Assembly (NCBI RefSeq): GCF_902167145.1
Contig: NC_050097.1
Location: 227,683,034 to 227,747,033, forward strand
Origin: Zea mays
Lineage: Eukaryota > Streptophyta > Magnoliopsida > Poales > Poaceae
DNA length: 64,000 nt
Direction: 5' to 3'
The notes below the pieces were generated by a model. That model worked only from the letters and a program-made list of their open reading frames with translations. It was not told where the DNA came from and did not search any database. This document shows positions 40,809 through 52,143 of the stretch, in pieces (the first letter of the stretch is position 1; each line of letters opens with the position of its first letter). A program made the position numbers and the translations under genes.

Positions 40809-43800
40809 AGCGACATGCCGGCAACTTTGAGCCAGCGGAGACGGTTAAGGCCGTCCCTCTCGACCCCAGTGGCGACACCTCCAAGCAGATCCGGATCGGT
40901 TCCGGGCTCGACCCCAAATAGGAAGCAGTGCTCGTCGACTTTCTCCGCGCAAACGCCGACGTCTTTGCGTGGAGTCCCTCGGACATGCCCGGCATACCGA
41001 GGGATGTCGCCGAGCACTCGCTGGATATTCGGGCTGGAGCCCGACCCGTCAGGCAGCCTCTGCGCCGATTCGACGAGGAGAAGCGCAGAGTGATAGGCGA
41101 GGAGATCCACAAGCTAATGGCAGCAGGGTTCATCAAAGAGGTATTCCATCCCGAATGGCTTGCCAACCCTGTGCTTGTGAGAAAGAAAGGGGGAAAATGG
41201 CGGATGTGTGTAGACTACACTGGTCTCAACAAAGCATGTCCGAAGGTTCCCTACCCTCTACCTCGCATCGATCAAATCGTGGATTCCACTGCTGGGTGCG
41301 AAACCCTGTCCTTCCTCGATGCCTACTCAGGGTATCACCAAATCCGGATGAAAGAGTCCGACCAGCTCGCGACTTCATTCATCACGCCCTTCGGCATGTA
41401 CTGCTATGTCACCATGCCGTTCGGTTTGAGGAATGCGGGCGCGACGTACCAGCGGTGCATGAACCATGTGTTCGGCGAACACATCGGTCGCACAGTCGAG
41501 GCCTACGTCGATGACATCGTAGTCAAGACAAGGAAGGCTTCCAACCTCCTCGCCGACCTTGAAGCGACATTCCGATGTCTCAAAGCGAAAGGCGTCAAGC
41601 TCAATCCCGAGAAGTGTGTCTTCGGGGTGCCCCGAGGCATGCTCTTGGGGTTCATCGTCTCCGAGCGGGGCATCGAAGCCAACCCGGAGAAGATCGCAGC
41701 CATCACCAACATGGGGCCCATCAAGGACTTAAAAGGTGTACAGAGGGTCATGGGATGTCTTGCGGCCCTGAGCCGGTTCATCTCACGCCTCGGCGAAAGA
41801 GGTCTGCCTCTGTACCGCCTGTTAAGGAAGGCCGAGTGCTTCACTTGGACCCCTGAGGCCGAGGAAGCTCTCGGGAACCTGAAGGCGCTCCTCACCAAGG
41901 CGCCTATCTTGGTACCCCCAGCTGATGGAGAAGCCCTCTTGGTCTACGTCGCCGCGACCACTCAGGTGGTTAGCGCCGCGATTGTGGTCGAGAGGCAAGA
42001 AGAGGGGCATGCATTGCCCGTTCAGAGGCTAGTTTACTTCGTCAGCGAGGTACAGTCCGAAACCAAGATCCGCTACCCACAAGTACAGAAGCTGCTGTAC
42101 GCAGTGATCCTAACGAGGCGGAAGTTGCGACACTACTTCGAGTCTCACCCGGTAACTGTGGTGTCATCCTTCCCCCTGGGGGAGATCATCCAGTGCCGAG
42201 AGGCCTCGGGCAGGATCGCAAAGTGGGCGGTGGAAATCATGGGCGAGACCATCTCGTTCGCGCCTCGGAAGGCCATCAAGTCCCAGGTATTGGCGGACTT
42301 CGTAGTCGAATGGGTCGACACCCAGCTGCCGACGGCTCCGATCCAACCGGAGCTCTGGACCATGTTTTTCGACGGGTCGCTGATGAAGACGGGAGCCGGC
42401 GCGGGCCTACTCTTCGTCTCACCCCTCGGAAAACACCTACGCTACGTGCTACGCCTCCATTTCCCGGCGTCCAACAATGTGGCTGAGTACGAAGCTCTGA
42501 TCAACGGATTGCGAATCGCCATCGAGCTAGGGGTCCGACGCCTCGACGCTCGCGGCGACTCGCAGCTCGTCATCGACCAAGTCATGAAGAACTCCCACTG
42601 CCGCGACCCGAAGATGGAGGCCTACTGCGATGAGGTTCGGCGCCTGGAAGACAAGTTCTACGGGCTTGAGCTTAACCACATCGCTCGGCGCTACAACGAG
42701 ACTGCGGACGAGCTGGCAAAAATAGCCTCGGGGCGAACAACGGTTCCCCCGGACGTCTTCTCCCGGGATCTGCATCAGCCCTCCGTCAAGATCAACAACA
42801 CGCCCGAGCCCGAGGCACCCTCGGTCCAGCCCGAGGCACCCTCGGTCCGGCCCGAGGATTCCTCGGTTCAGCCCAAGGTACCCTCGGCCCCCGAGGGCGA
42901 GGCGCTGCGCATCGAGGAGGAGCGGAGCGGGGCCACGCCTGATCGAGATTGGCAGACCCCGTACCTGCAATATCTCCGCCAAGGAGAGCTGCCCCTCGAC
43001 CGAGCCGAGGCTCGGCGGATAGCGCGACGCGCCAAGTCGTTCGTCCTGCTGGGCAATGGGAAGGAGCTCTACCACCGCAGTCCCTCGGGCATCCTCCAGC
43101 GATGCATCTCCATCGCCGAAGGTCAGGAACTCCTGCAAGAGATACACTCGGGGGCTTGCGGCCATCACGCAGCGCCCCGAGCCCTCGTCGGGAATGCTTT
43201 CCGGCAAGGCTTCTACTGGCCAACGGCGGTGGCCGACGCTACTAGAATTGTCCGCACCTGCGAAGGGTGTCAATTCTATGCGAAGCAGACCCACCTGCCC
43301 GCTCAGGCTCTGCAGACGATACCCATCACCTGGCCCTTTGCTGTGTGGGGTCTGGACCTTGTCGGTCCCTTGCAGAAGGCGCCCAGGGGCTACATGCACC
43401 TGCTGGTCGCCATCGACAAATTCTCCAAGTGGATCGAGGTCCGACCCCTGAACAGCATCAGGTCCGAGCAGGCGGTGGCGTTCTTCACCAACATCATCCA
43501 TCGCTTCGGGGTCCCAAACTCCATCATCACCGACAACGGCACCCAGTTCACCGGCAGAAAATTCTTGGATTTTTGCGAGGATCACCACATCCGGGTGGAC
43601 TGGGCTGCCGTGGCTCATCCCATGTCGAATGGGCAAGTAGAGCGTGCCAACGGCATGATTCTACAAGGGCTCAAGCCTCGGATTTACAACGACCTCAACA
43701 AGTTCGGCAAGCGATGGATGAAGGAACTCCCCTCGGTGGTCTGGAGCCTGAGGACGACGCCGAGCCGAGCCACGGGTTTCACGGCATTCTTCCTGGTCTA

Positions 43801-44191
43801 CGGGGCCGAGGCCGTCTTGCCCACTGACCTGGAATATGGCTCCCCGAGGACGAGGGCCTACGACGATCAAAGCAACCAAGCTAGCCGAGAAGACTCATTG
43901 GACCAGTTGGAAGAGGCTCGGGACAGGGCCTTACTACACTCGGCGCGGTATCAGCAATCCCTACGACGCTACCACGCCCGAGGGGTCCGACCCCGAGACC
44001 TCCAGGTGGGCGACCTGGTGCTTCGGCTGCGGCAAGACGCCCGAGGGAGGCACAAGCTCACGCCCCCCAGGGAGGGGCCATTCGTCATCGCCAAAGTTCT
44101 GAAGCCCGGAACGTACAAGCTGGCCAACAGTCAAGGCGAGGTCTACGGCAACGCTTGGAACATCCAACAGCTACGTCGCTTCTACCCTTAA
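40770..44191 (+). pseudogene. Huck-like pol: RT, RNase H, second (archaeal-type) RNase H, integrase; one nonsense codon
   Basis: The pol frame is recognisable from about 40770 (DLENLSKEVPDVKRHAGNF), has a TAG at 40919-40921 where a Gln is expected, then is open from 40928 to 44191 (1087 codons). RT: FIKEVFHPEWLANPVLV, LDAYSGYHQI, MPFGLRNAGATYQ and the active-site YVDDIVVKT. The first RNase H follows (about residues 320-440). A second one (about 475-600: FFDGSLMKTGAGAG, NVAEYEALINGL, RGDSQLVIDQV) is the dual RNase H diagnostic of Tat elements. A Pro/Glu/Ser linker with a repeated EAPSVQP-type motif separates it from integrase (HHCC zinc finger; core with WGLDLVGPL, ITDNGTQF and NGQVERANG). Apart from the frameshift and the TAG, the protein looks functional. 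Confidence 0.92.
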
Positions 44192-44419
44192 GATGTTTCC
44201 AAGTTGTTCATATACCTCGCACCCACGCAAAGTTTAGTCAACAAGGAAGGGTCGGCCTCGCCTCGGCAAGGCCCGACCCTCCCTCGGGGGCTAAAAGGGG
44301 GGAAACCCCCTCTGCGTCAAAATTTTCCTCGAAAAAAGATCTATTTTGCCAGAATATCTTTCGTGCTTTTTGACTACTTCGAAATGTGGGTCCTGGAAAC
44401 GACGGAGTACACGTAAGCA

Positions 44420-45356
44420 GCCAAGGTTGACCGAGCCGAGGGACTCCTACGCCTCCGGGATACGGATACCTCACTCATCACCTTCTGCGATAAGTAACTC
44501 GCGTTCGGATAAAGTGGCTCCGCGGATCGAGCAAGTCTTTACGTTCGGAAGCCCTTCTGCCGAAGCGATCCTTCGAGCCTTCTCGACCGAGTCGGTGACA
44601 GGGCCTCATGGACGGGTGAAAGTACGCGTAAGCGGCAAGGCCGACCGAGCCGAGGGACTCCCACGCCTCCGGGATACGGATACCTCACTCATCACCTTCC
44701 GCGAGAAGCAACTCTCGCTCGCACATACATCCCTGTTACCGACAAAAAGTCCAGATACTCAAAACAAGAGGAAAAGAGACACAGCTTTACAACGCAGCGA
44801 GGGTGTGTGTTCTGGCCTCGGCGGCTGCAGAAGGCACACGCTACAAGACACTTTGACCCTGCAGGCTCGGGTCTTGACGCTGGAAGGGGGCAGCAACACC
44901 CTCGGCATCGACGACACCTTCGGCGAGGCCCGACCTAGCCTCGGACGGCGACGCGGTCCGAGGATCTCCGCTCCGAAGGACGACGTCATCACCACGCCCG
45001 GGCAATCGCTGCTAGGGACTTCTCTGGGAATCCGGCCCGAGCAGGCGGCTCGGCCGGTTACCACTGGGGCCTCGGCCAACCATCTTCCAAGGGCGCCAGC
45101 CCGGTCCGAGGCCTCGGCTGATCAACTCCGGCATTGGTCCCACCGACGGACAACCCGGCTAGGCTCCGGCCAACCAGGTTTCATTTTCGAGCCAACTCCG
45201 CCTCTATTCATACTGATATCGCTACCCCCGGCCTCGGCTCGTCGAAGAGCGGCCGAGGGGTTTCTTTAACTAAGCTAGAGGAGCCTCGGACAGCAAGGCC
45301 GACCGAGCCGAGGGACTCCTACGCCTCCGGGATACGGATACCTCACTCGTCACCTT
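44420..45356. repeat. Three dispersed copies of a 65-bp repeat in the Huck-like 3' region
   Basis: A segment beginning GACCGAGCCGAGGGACTCC and containing CCTCCGGGATACGGATACCT occurs around 44430-44485, 44641-44700 and 45300-45356, nearly identical each time and followed by CACTCATCACC or CACTCGTCACC. Confidence 0.85.
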
Positions 45357-47175
45357 GACACGGGGCGACTCATGCTTGGTGAAGCCGTTCAGATAATCAA
45401 CAGACGAGTCTTAGCGCTCAAAAATGAGGAAAAAACACGGCTCCGTGCCGACGTTACATACATGTTCAGGCCCCGAAAGCCGTAATGAACAAAAACACTG
45501 GCATTCGAAGTGCCATTACAAACGGAACTCCGGTTCCCCCCTCCGCAGGTACGAACAACCCCACTCCATGGGGGAAGGCCTGCGGAGCAACGGAAGACCG
45601 ACGAACGGCGCGCCATCACCTGCTCCAGCAGCGGCGACGACGACGACTTCTGCTCCGGGGGGCCGAACAGCGGCGGCACTGACCTCAGGGCGGATGCTGC
45701 TGCCAGGAGGCCCCCGCCCATGCCAAAACTCATAAGGCAAGGACGGGCAGAAGGCCGTAGAGTTGGAGGTCGGTCCGTGGCCAGCCTTGGCTATCACGCC
45801 GGCGGAAGAACCTCTTCCGGCTGCCGTGGCAGACGCCGGCGCCGCGAGCGGCCCCGAAGCCACTCGCGTCCAAAAGCCAGGCACGCTGCAGATGCCAGCG
45901 CCATGGACGACAACCGCTCCTCCCTCCGATCACTGAGTGAAGGAGCGGGCCGCCGCCCACGCGGGGGCCGACCTCAACTCGGCACACTCCCCTCCCCAGC
46001 CCTGGTGATGAAAATCCTTGAGGTTGAGGGAGGGGCAGAGGCCGCAGCCCAGCTCGCTTTCCCCCACCATCAAGCTGGAGGTCACCATCTTGGGTGACCG
46101 CCGGTGGAGGGGTGCGGCCGGGCTGCATGATGAAAATCCTTGAAGCCGAACGATGGCTGAAAGGTACCAACTCCCACGGAGTCGCGTCCCTCCAACGATG
46201 AGGCAAAAAGACGGCGGGCATCCCCCATCCGGGGGCTTGGAAGGTGGAAAGACGCGGTGCATAAGGGAGCGAGAAGACACGGTCGCCTCTCGAAAGGGGT
46301 CACCCTCCTTTTAAAGGCAACTCTCCCTACGTGCGCCCCCAACCGTCACGGGCTGAGTCTTCTCCAACACGCTCCAAAGCCCTCCCCTGCGGCGCGGGGG
46401 CTGGGTCCCGCATGTCATGCAGACCGGCTCCGAGCAGAAGAAGCCAAACCGCCACGCGTGGTGCACGCAACCGCCCAGCGGTTACAAGTGACCCTCCACT
46501 TTTGCCCAGACCAACGGGCGAAAGGGGCGGGCAGCCATGTAGGCGGCATGCAACCGCGCCAAGTGGACGCACTTCTCCAACTCCCGACACACCAGCATGG
46601 AGGCCCAGGCCCACGCGTCGCGCAACTGGCGCGCCGGATGCTGCATGCAAGCAACCGCACCGCCTGCGCCGCCACCGCGCCTCCTCGATTGCGGAACCGA
46701 TACCGTGACTCGAGGCGACCCAGCGCACGACCCAGCAGCGCCAGCCTGACGTGGCGGCCAACGCGGCCAAAAGTGGGCCGGCAGTAATGACGGTGGCAGG
46801 CGCGCGGGAGCAGCGGTCACGTCGTCAGCCAAGCTCACGTCCCATCCGGGGCAGCAAGAGAACCCCCTCTCACGGCGTGAAGACAACGCGCCCGTGATCC
46901 GTTCCTCGAACGGCTCGCGCACGCGCAACGGCTGCCCTGCCAACTACTCGCCCCGTCGCATTAACTCCGCGGCTGGACAGGCGGCGTTTCTGGCAGGAGC
47001 AGCGGGTGACGCTTCGCCTTCGCCGTAATAACCGCGCCAGAAAAGGTACGCCACGTCGTTCGATTTCGAATCCTTTTCCTTTTTTCCTCTTTCTCTATCT
47101 CTTGCAACAGGGACCGGGAAAGGGGGATACCCCGAAAGGGATCCTTCCCCGTGAAGGAACCAGGCTCCGAGCCTC

Positions 47176-47390
47176 CTTACTGATCAGAGGTTCGAAGGCT
47201 GGCCCCCCGAAGGGTTCAACAGCCGCCTCAGATCGCGTGGGCCCTACACCCACTACTAGTCAGAGGTTCGAAGGCCGGCCCCCCGAAGGGTTCCACGGCC
47301 GCCTCAGGCTACTCGGGCTCCGCGCCCATTACTGATCAGGGGTTCGAAGGCTGGCCCCCGAAGGGTTCACAGTCGCCTCAGACGCCGAGC
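47176..47390. repeat. Three tandem copies of an about 80-bp repeat (GGTTCGAAGG repeat) in the Huck-like 3' region
   Basis: Each unit runs from ACTGATCAGAGGTTCGAAGG through GGCCCCCCGAAGGGTTC to GCCTCAG. Related units occur in the truncated Tat element at 7320-7331 and 7863-7990, where a hAT element landed inside one. Confidence 0.85.
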
Positions 47391-48114
47391 GAGGGATGAC
47401 CAGGGGTACGTTCGATACATAACCAAGGCTCGGGCTGCGCTCCCGAGGTACCCTAGGACATTTCCAAGACCAGTGGGAGCGATCTTGTAACGGAATCCCA
47501 TCGGAGGGAGGCATCGAGTCCTCGGACCCCGTCGCCAGGGGACCGGGTCCGGCAGATCACCCGCAGGTACTTTTGGGCGTGCCTCTGGGCCACTAGCCGA
47601 CCCCTAACGAACGGGGCACGGACGTCCACTCGGATTACCCGCTTGCAGCTCACCGGAGACACCATGTTCGACGCCCATCGAGGGTAACATGGCGCTCTCC
47701 CCCCTCCTCCTTGCGGAAAGGCGACGTAGGGGCATATGTAAAAAAGCCGAGTCTGTCCCTCATCGCCCTCTCGCCCTGTGCGGAGGCTCGGGGGCTGCTC
47801 TCGCAAACCCGGCTCCGGCCGAACCGTTGACAGCGTCAACATACCAGCCCGAGAACTTGGGCCCCGACCGTGCACCCGGGCTACGGCCTGCTCGCATGAG
47901 GGAACAACCAGACCAGCCGAAGCATTACGCAAGGCATTAAGACCTCGAAGGAGTGAAACCACTCCTCCGAGGCCTCGGGGGCTACACCCGGCGGGTGCGC
48001 TCGCGCGCACCCACCGGAACAAAATGCAACCGAGAATGGCTGGTCCCCTTGCAAAAAAGTGCGACGAAAGCCTCCAAGCGAGTGCTAACACTCCCTTCGA
48101 GGCTCGGGGGCTAC

Positions 48115-49794
48115 TGTCGAGGACCATAATTAGGGGTACCCTCAAGACGCCTAATTCTCAGCTGGTAACCCCCATCAGCATAAAGCTGCAGAGGCCTGAT
48201 GGGTGCGATTAAGTCAGGGATCAGTCCATACGAGCGACTCGATCACGCCTCGCCCGAGCCTAGCCTCGGGCAAGGGCAGCCGACCCCGAGGGGTTTCCGT
48301 CTCGCCCGAGGCCCCCCCTTTTAACGGCGGACACATCTCCGGCTCGCCCGAGGCCTTGCCTTCGCTAAGAAGCAGCCCTGACTAAATCGCCGCGCCGACC
48401 GACCGAGTCGCAGGAGCATTTAACGCAAAGGTAGCCTGGCACCTTTATCCTGACGCGCGCCCCCCGGCAGGGCCGAAGTGACCGCCGTCACTTCGCCGCT
48501 CCACTGACCGGTCTGACAGAAGGACAGCGCCGCCTGCGCCACTCCGACTGCAGTGCCACTTGACAGGGTGAGACTGACAGGCAGTCAGGCCTTGCCAAAG
48601 GCGCCATAGGAAACTCCGCTCCGCCCGACCCAGGGCTCGGACTCGGGCTAAGCCCCGGAAGACGGCGAACTCCGCTCCGCTCGACCCAGGGTTCGGACTC
48701 GGGCTAAGGCCCCGGAAGACGGCGAACTCCGCTCCGCCCGACCCAGGGCTCGGACTCGGGCTAAGGCCCCGGAAGACGGCGAACTCCGCTCCGCCCGACC
48801 CAGGGCTCGGACTCGGGCTAAGGCCCCGGAAGACGGCGAACTCCGCTCCGCCCGACCCAGGGCTCGGACACGGGCTAAGGCCCCGGAAGACGGCGAACTC
48901 CGCTCCGCCCGACCCAGGGCTCGGACTCAGGCTAAGGCCCCGGAAGACGACGAACTCCGCTTCGCCCGACCCCAGGGCTCGGACTCCGCCCTGGCCTCTG
49001 CCGAACAACCTCCGCCTCGCCCGACCCAGGAGCTCGGGCTCGGCCTCGGCCATGGAAGACAGATTCGACCCCGGCTTTGGAGGAGCCTCCACGTCGCCTG
49101 ACCTAGGGCACAGGCCCGCCACGTCAACAGGAAGCGCCATCATCACTCTACCCCGAGCCGACTCGGGCCACAGAGAACAAGACCGGTGTCTCATCTGGCT
49201 AGCTCTGCCAGATAGGCAATGATGGCGCCCCGCTAGCCCTGTGACGACGGCGGCTCTCAGCTCCCTTACGGAAGCAGGGGGACGTCAGCAAGGACTCAAC
49301 CGCTCCAACAGCTGTCCCTCCGCCAGGCTCCATTGCTCCTCCGACAGCCACGACATCACACCAGCAGGGTGCCAAGATCTCTCCGGCTGCCACATTGGCA
49401 TGTACTTAGGGCGCTAGCTCTCCCCCGCTAGACACGTAGCACTCTGCTACACCCCCATTGTACACCTGGATCCTCTCCTTACGCCTATAAAAGGAAGGAC
49501 CAGGGCCTTCTTAGAGAAGGTTGGCCGCGCGGGGACGAGGACGGGGCAGGCGCTCTCTTGGGGCCGCTCGCTTCCCTCACCCGCGTGGACGCTTGTAACC
49601 CCCTACTGCAAGCGCACCCGACCTGGGCGCGGGACGAACACGAAGGCCGCGGGATTTCCACCTCTCTCACGCCCGTCTCCGGCCACCTCGCTTCCCCCCT
49701 TCGCGCTCGCCCACGCGCTCGACCCATCTGGGCTGGGGCACGCAGCACACTCACTCGTCGGCCTGAGGGACCCCCCGGTCTCGAGACGCCGACA
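48115..49794 (+). repeat. 3' LTR of the Huck-like element
   Basis: 1680 bp, begins TGTCGAGGACC and ends GACGCCGACA, followed by the duplication ACTTG. About 21 differences from the 5' LTR, mostly transitions. Includes the 57-bp tandem array at 48612-49007 and a TATA box at 49486-49494. Confidence 0.93.
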
Positions 49795-49799
49795 ACTTG

Positions 49800-49903
49800 C
49801 ACAGTAGTCTTTTGAATCCTTCTTGTTAAGCGTGTTATTCCTATAGTAGTATTTGTTTCTGCTGACGACCAGCCTAATAGTACACCCTGGTGATGACTTG
49901 TCA
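49800..49903 (-). repeat. 5' LTR of the minus-strand Tat element, part 3 of 3 (LTR start)
   Basis: Sequence after the Huck-like element's right duplication must continue the LTR interrupted at 27352. On the minus strand the LTR may begin TGACAAGTC at 49903; this start is a guess based on TG...CA ends. Confidence 0.5.
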
Positions 49904-52143
49904 AGGGTTCGTTTAGATGGCCTATGGAATGTATCCATGTGACGATGACTGATGGTGACCCGGACCGTTTGCGCCTCTGGGTCGGACCGTCCTCAATGCT
50001 CAGAATAGGAGCCTTAGCCCCGCTACCTGCCTGCGCCTACCCCCAGTGTAATAGGACATGGTGGTGATCTTTAGCGTTTCGCCTCCATCTAACATCTTCT
50101 TAGCAATGACTTCCCTGGAGAGAATCTTCCTGTTTTCATCGAGGACCCGAGAGTTGCTGATGAGGATACCATTTCCCTTTTCTTTATCGGCCACATCCAA
50201 CTGAACCAAGACTTTCTTACCATCGATATTGATGGTGTTGACAAGGAAGGGATGTTTATCCACCTGCATTTCCTGAAAATCCAATGACCCTCATTAATGG
50301 CCAATTGTATCTGACGACGAAACATATTGCAATCATTAGTAGCGTGAGAAAAAGAATTGTGTCATTTGCAATATGCTTTCCTTTTTAATTCATTAGTAGG
50401 TGGGATGGTATGACACATTTTAATGTTGCTGCTTTTTACTAGTTCATCAAATATTTTGTCGTATTTGGCAACATTAAAGGTAAATTTTACCTCTTCTTGT
50501 CGATTCTTTTGGATCGGCAGCAAAAAGTTATAGGATGACGATTTGGCCTTGGCTAGCCAAACTATCTCAGCAGCATACACCTCTTTTGGCTCGTCGTCCG
50601 AGCTACTTTGATCATAATTGACTAAATTGATGTTGTGGCGTGCTGCCTTAGGTGTATCTTTGCTCTGGCTCCCTCAAGCCCAGGCCCGCTGATGTAATTG
50701 TGCTAATGTAAAAAATTGGATGCCTTCTAATTATTCTTTAAGATAATAGCGCATCCCATTAAGGGCTAGTCCTATTTATTGCTTTTCTGTAATGTGGATT
50801 TAGAAACATCTGTTTCTAGTGTCCCAGAACCTTCGGATATAATCGTTAACTGATTCATCCTTTCCTTGTCATAGGGATGCTAAGTCGACCAAGTCCAACT
50901 CATAATCCCCGGAGAAAAAGTGGTCATGAAATTTATGCTCTAAGTCTCCCAAGAGTAAATATAATTAGGTGGCAAGGTGGCTTACCATGCGAAAGTAGTA
51001 CCAGTTAGAGACAATAAAAATAAACGTATGTGGAATGTCTTCTTATCGGCCAATTCTCCTAATTGGGCTAAGAATTTGCCTATATGCTCATGCATGCTCC
51101 TGCCCAGGTCACCCAAAAATTTTGTATATTCTGGTATTCTCGTCCCCTAGGGGTATGGGTCGTAGTCGAATCGGCTGTCATATGGCCTTCGATAAGATTG
51201 TCCCCCATGGGACATGTTAATGCCGAGTTTGTCTCGGAATGCCCCAGCTATCTCCACTCTTACTATTTCAATGGCGACCGGTGGTCATCCACCGACCCTT
51301 TGGTCCGTATGTGTGGTTGCTGGTGTATCATTATGTCGCTCCTTTGCCCATGTGTTTGGGTTATGTGGGAATTAATGTTGGCCCTAGGTACTCCATATTG
51401 CATGCTAGATCTTTCCAACTTTCTAGTGGGCAAAAAGGGCTTGTACCCATATGTGGGTGGGACCATTCCACGACCCTAAGGCCTGTGGGTGCTAGAGATA
51501 CGCTAGTTGGGGGCGGGTAGGAGGGTTGCTGGTAAAAATTTATGTTCTATTCTGCATACCCTATCATGGACAGTCCGGTGTAATACCCGGACGATCCGGT
51601 ATGTGCTCGGACAGTCCACGCGTATAGCCGGACGATTCTAGCATCTCTGTTGTCCTTGGTGTGGGCTTCAATGGCTCATCGCGGGGGATAGAGCCGACCA
51701 TCGCTGGCCAGACTGTCCAGCCTCAGGCCCAGACTGTCCAGCCGTGCGTAGGGGCATGAGTTGTTCCCAAGAGGTGGTGGAGGATGTGGCTGCCCGGTGT
51801 AAGAGTTCATCGCCATCCCATTAAGTGTTGGGATTGGGCATCTTGTGGGTTTTCTCTAGTTTCAACATCGTGCAATGAAAAATTAGCAATGGCAGATTTA
51901 TCAAACACACGTGCTAGCCTCCTATAATCCTCTTGCACACTCCGTAGTATTTGTTGCATTTGTTACTGTTGTTCATCTATGTAAGATCGAAGAGCTTGGA
52001 TGTCGTTCATGTTACTTATATCGGGGGTACCTAAAGCAGGTCGGAGTGATGCCAGGTTAGTATCCCATATACAGACGACTTTCTGATTCTTGTCCACCTT
52101 GAAATTGGCCAGGTATTTCGTCTTGGCCTCCGTAATCAGCTGC
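49904..52143 (-). pseudogene. Degenerate gypsy gag region on the minus strand
   Basis: Minus-strand fragments at 50580-50362 (VWLAKAKSSSYNFLLPIQKN, RQEEVKFTFNVAKYDKIFDE, ELKRKAYCK) and 50325-50000 (FRRQIQLAINEGHWIF, then MQVDKHPFLVNTI) match the nucleocapsid part of gypsy gag proteins. Frameshifts lie between them, and the CCHC region has decayed. The stretch from 50600 to 52143 is more degenerate; a short open frame at 52151-51963 may be another gag piece. No LTR of this element was found in the window. Confidence 0.6.

Larger units (their letters stand above)
44192..48114 (+). other. Long 3' non-coding region of the Huck-like element
   Basis: 3.9 kb between pol and the 3' LTR, as is usual for Tat elements. 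No plus-strand gene is supported. The minus strand from about 46342 to 45389 is covered by overlapping open frames (with SFGFKDFHH- and PSPRMGDARR-type stretches) that might be a decayed antisense ORF, but I could not assign them to a family. The end, GGCTCGGGGGCTAC at 48101-48114, is the likely polypurine tract. Confidence 0.65.
27358..49794 (+). mobile_element. Huck-like Tat-lineage gypsy retrotransposon, structurally complete, TSD ACTTG, containing a nested Sirevirus
   Basis: Two 1680-bp LTRs (27358-29037 and 48115-49794) enclose gag, protease, RT, two RNase H domains and integrase. The target duplication ACTTG is perfect (27353-27357 and 49795-49799). Without the nested Sirevirus the element is about 12,980 bp, in the range expected for Huck. 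By hand I count about 21 substitutions between the LTRs (roughly 1.25%); with the usual grass rate of 1.3e-8 per site per year this is about 0.5 million years. It is inserted in the 5' LTR of the minus-strand Tat element. The family name rests on LTR recognition. Confidence 0.92.

Noticed and set aside
51035..51520. Plus-strand ORFs of 60-131 codons in 51.0-51.5 kb
   Set aside because: They lie opposite degenerate minus-strand gypsy gag and show no recognisable domain.
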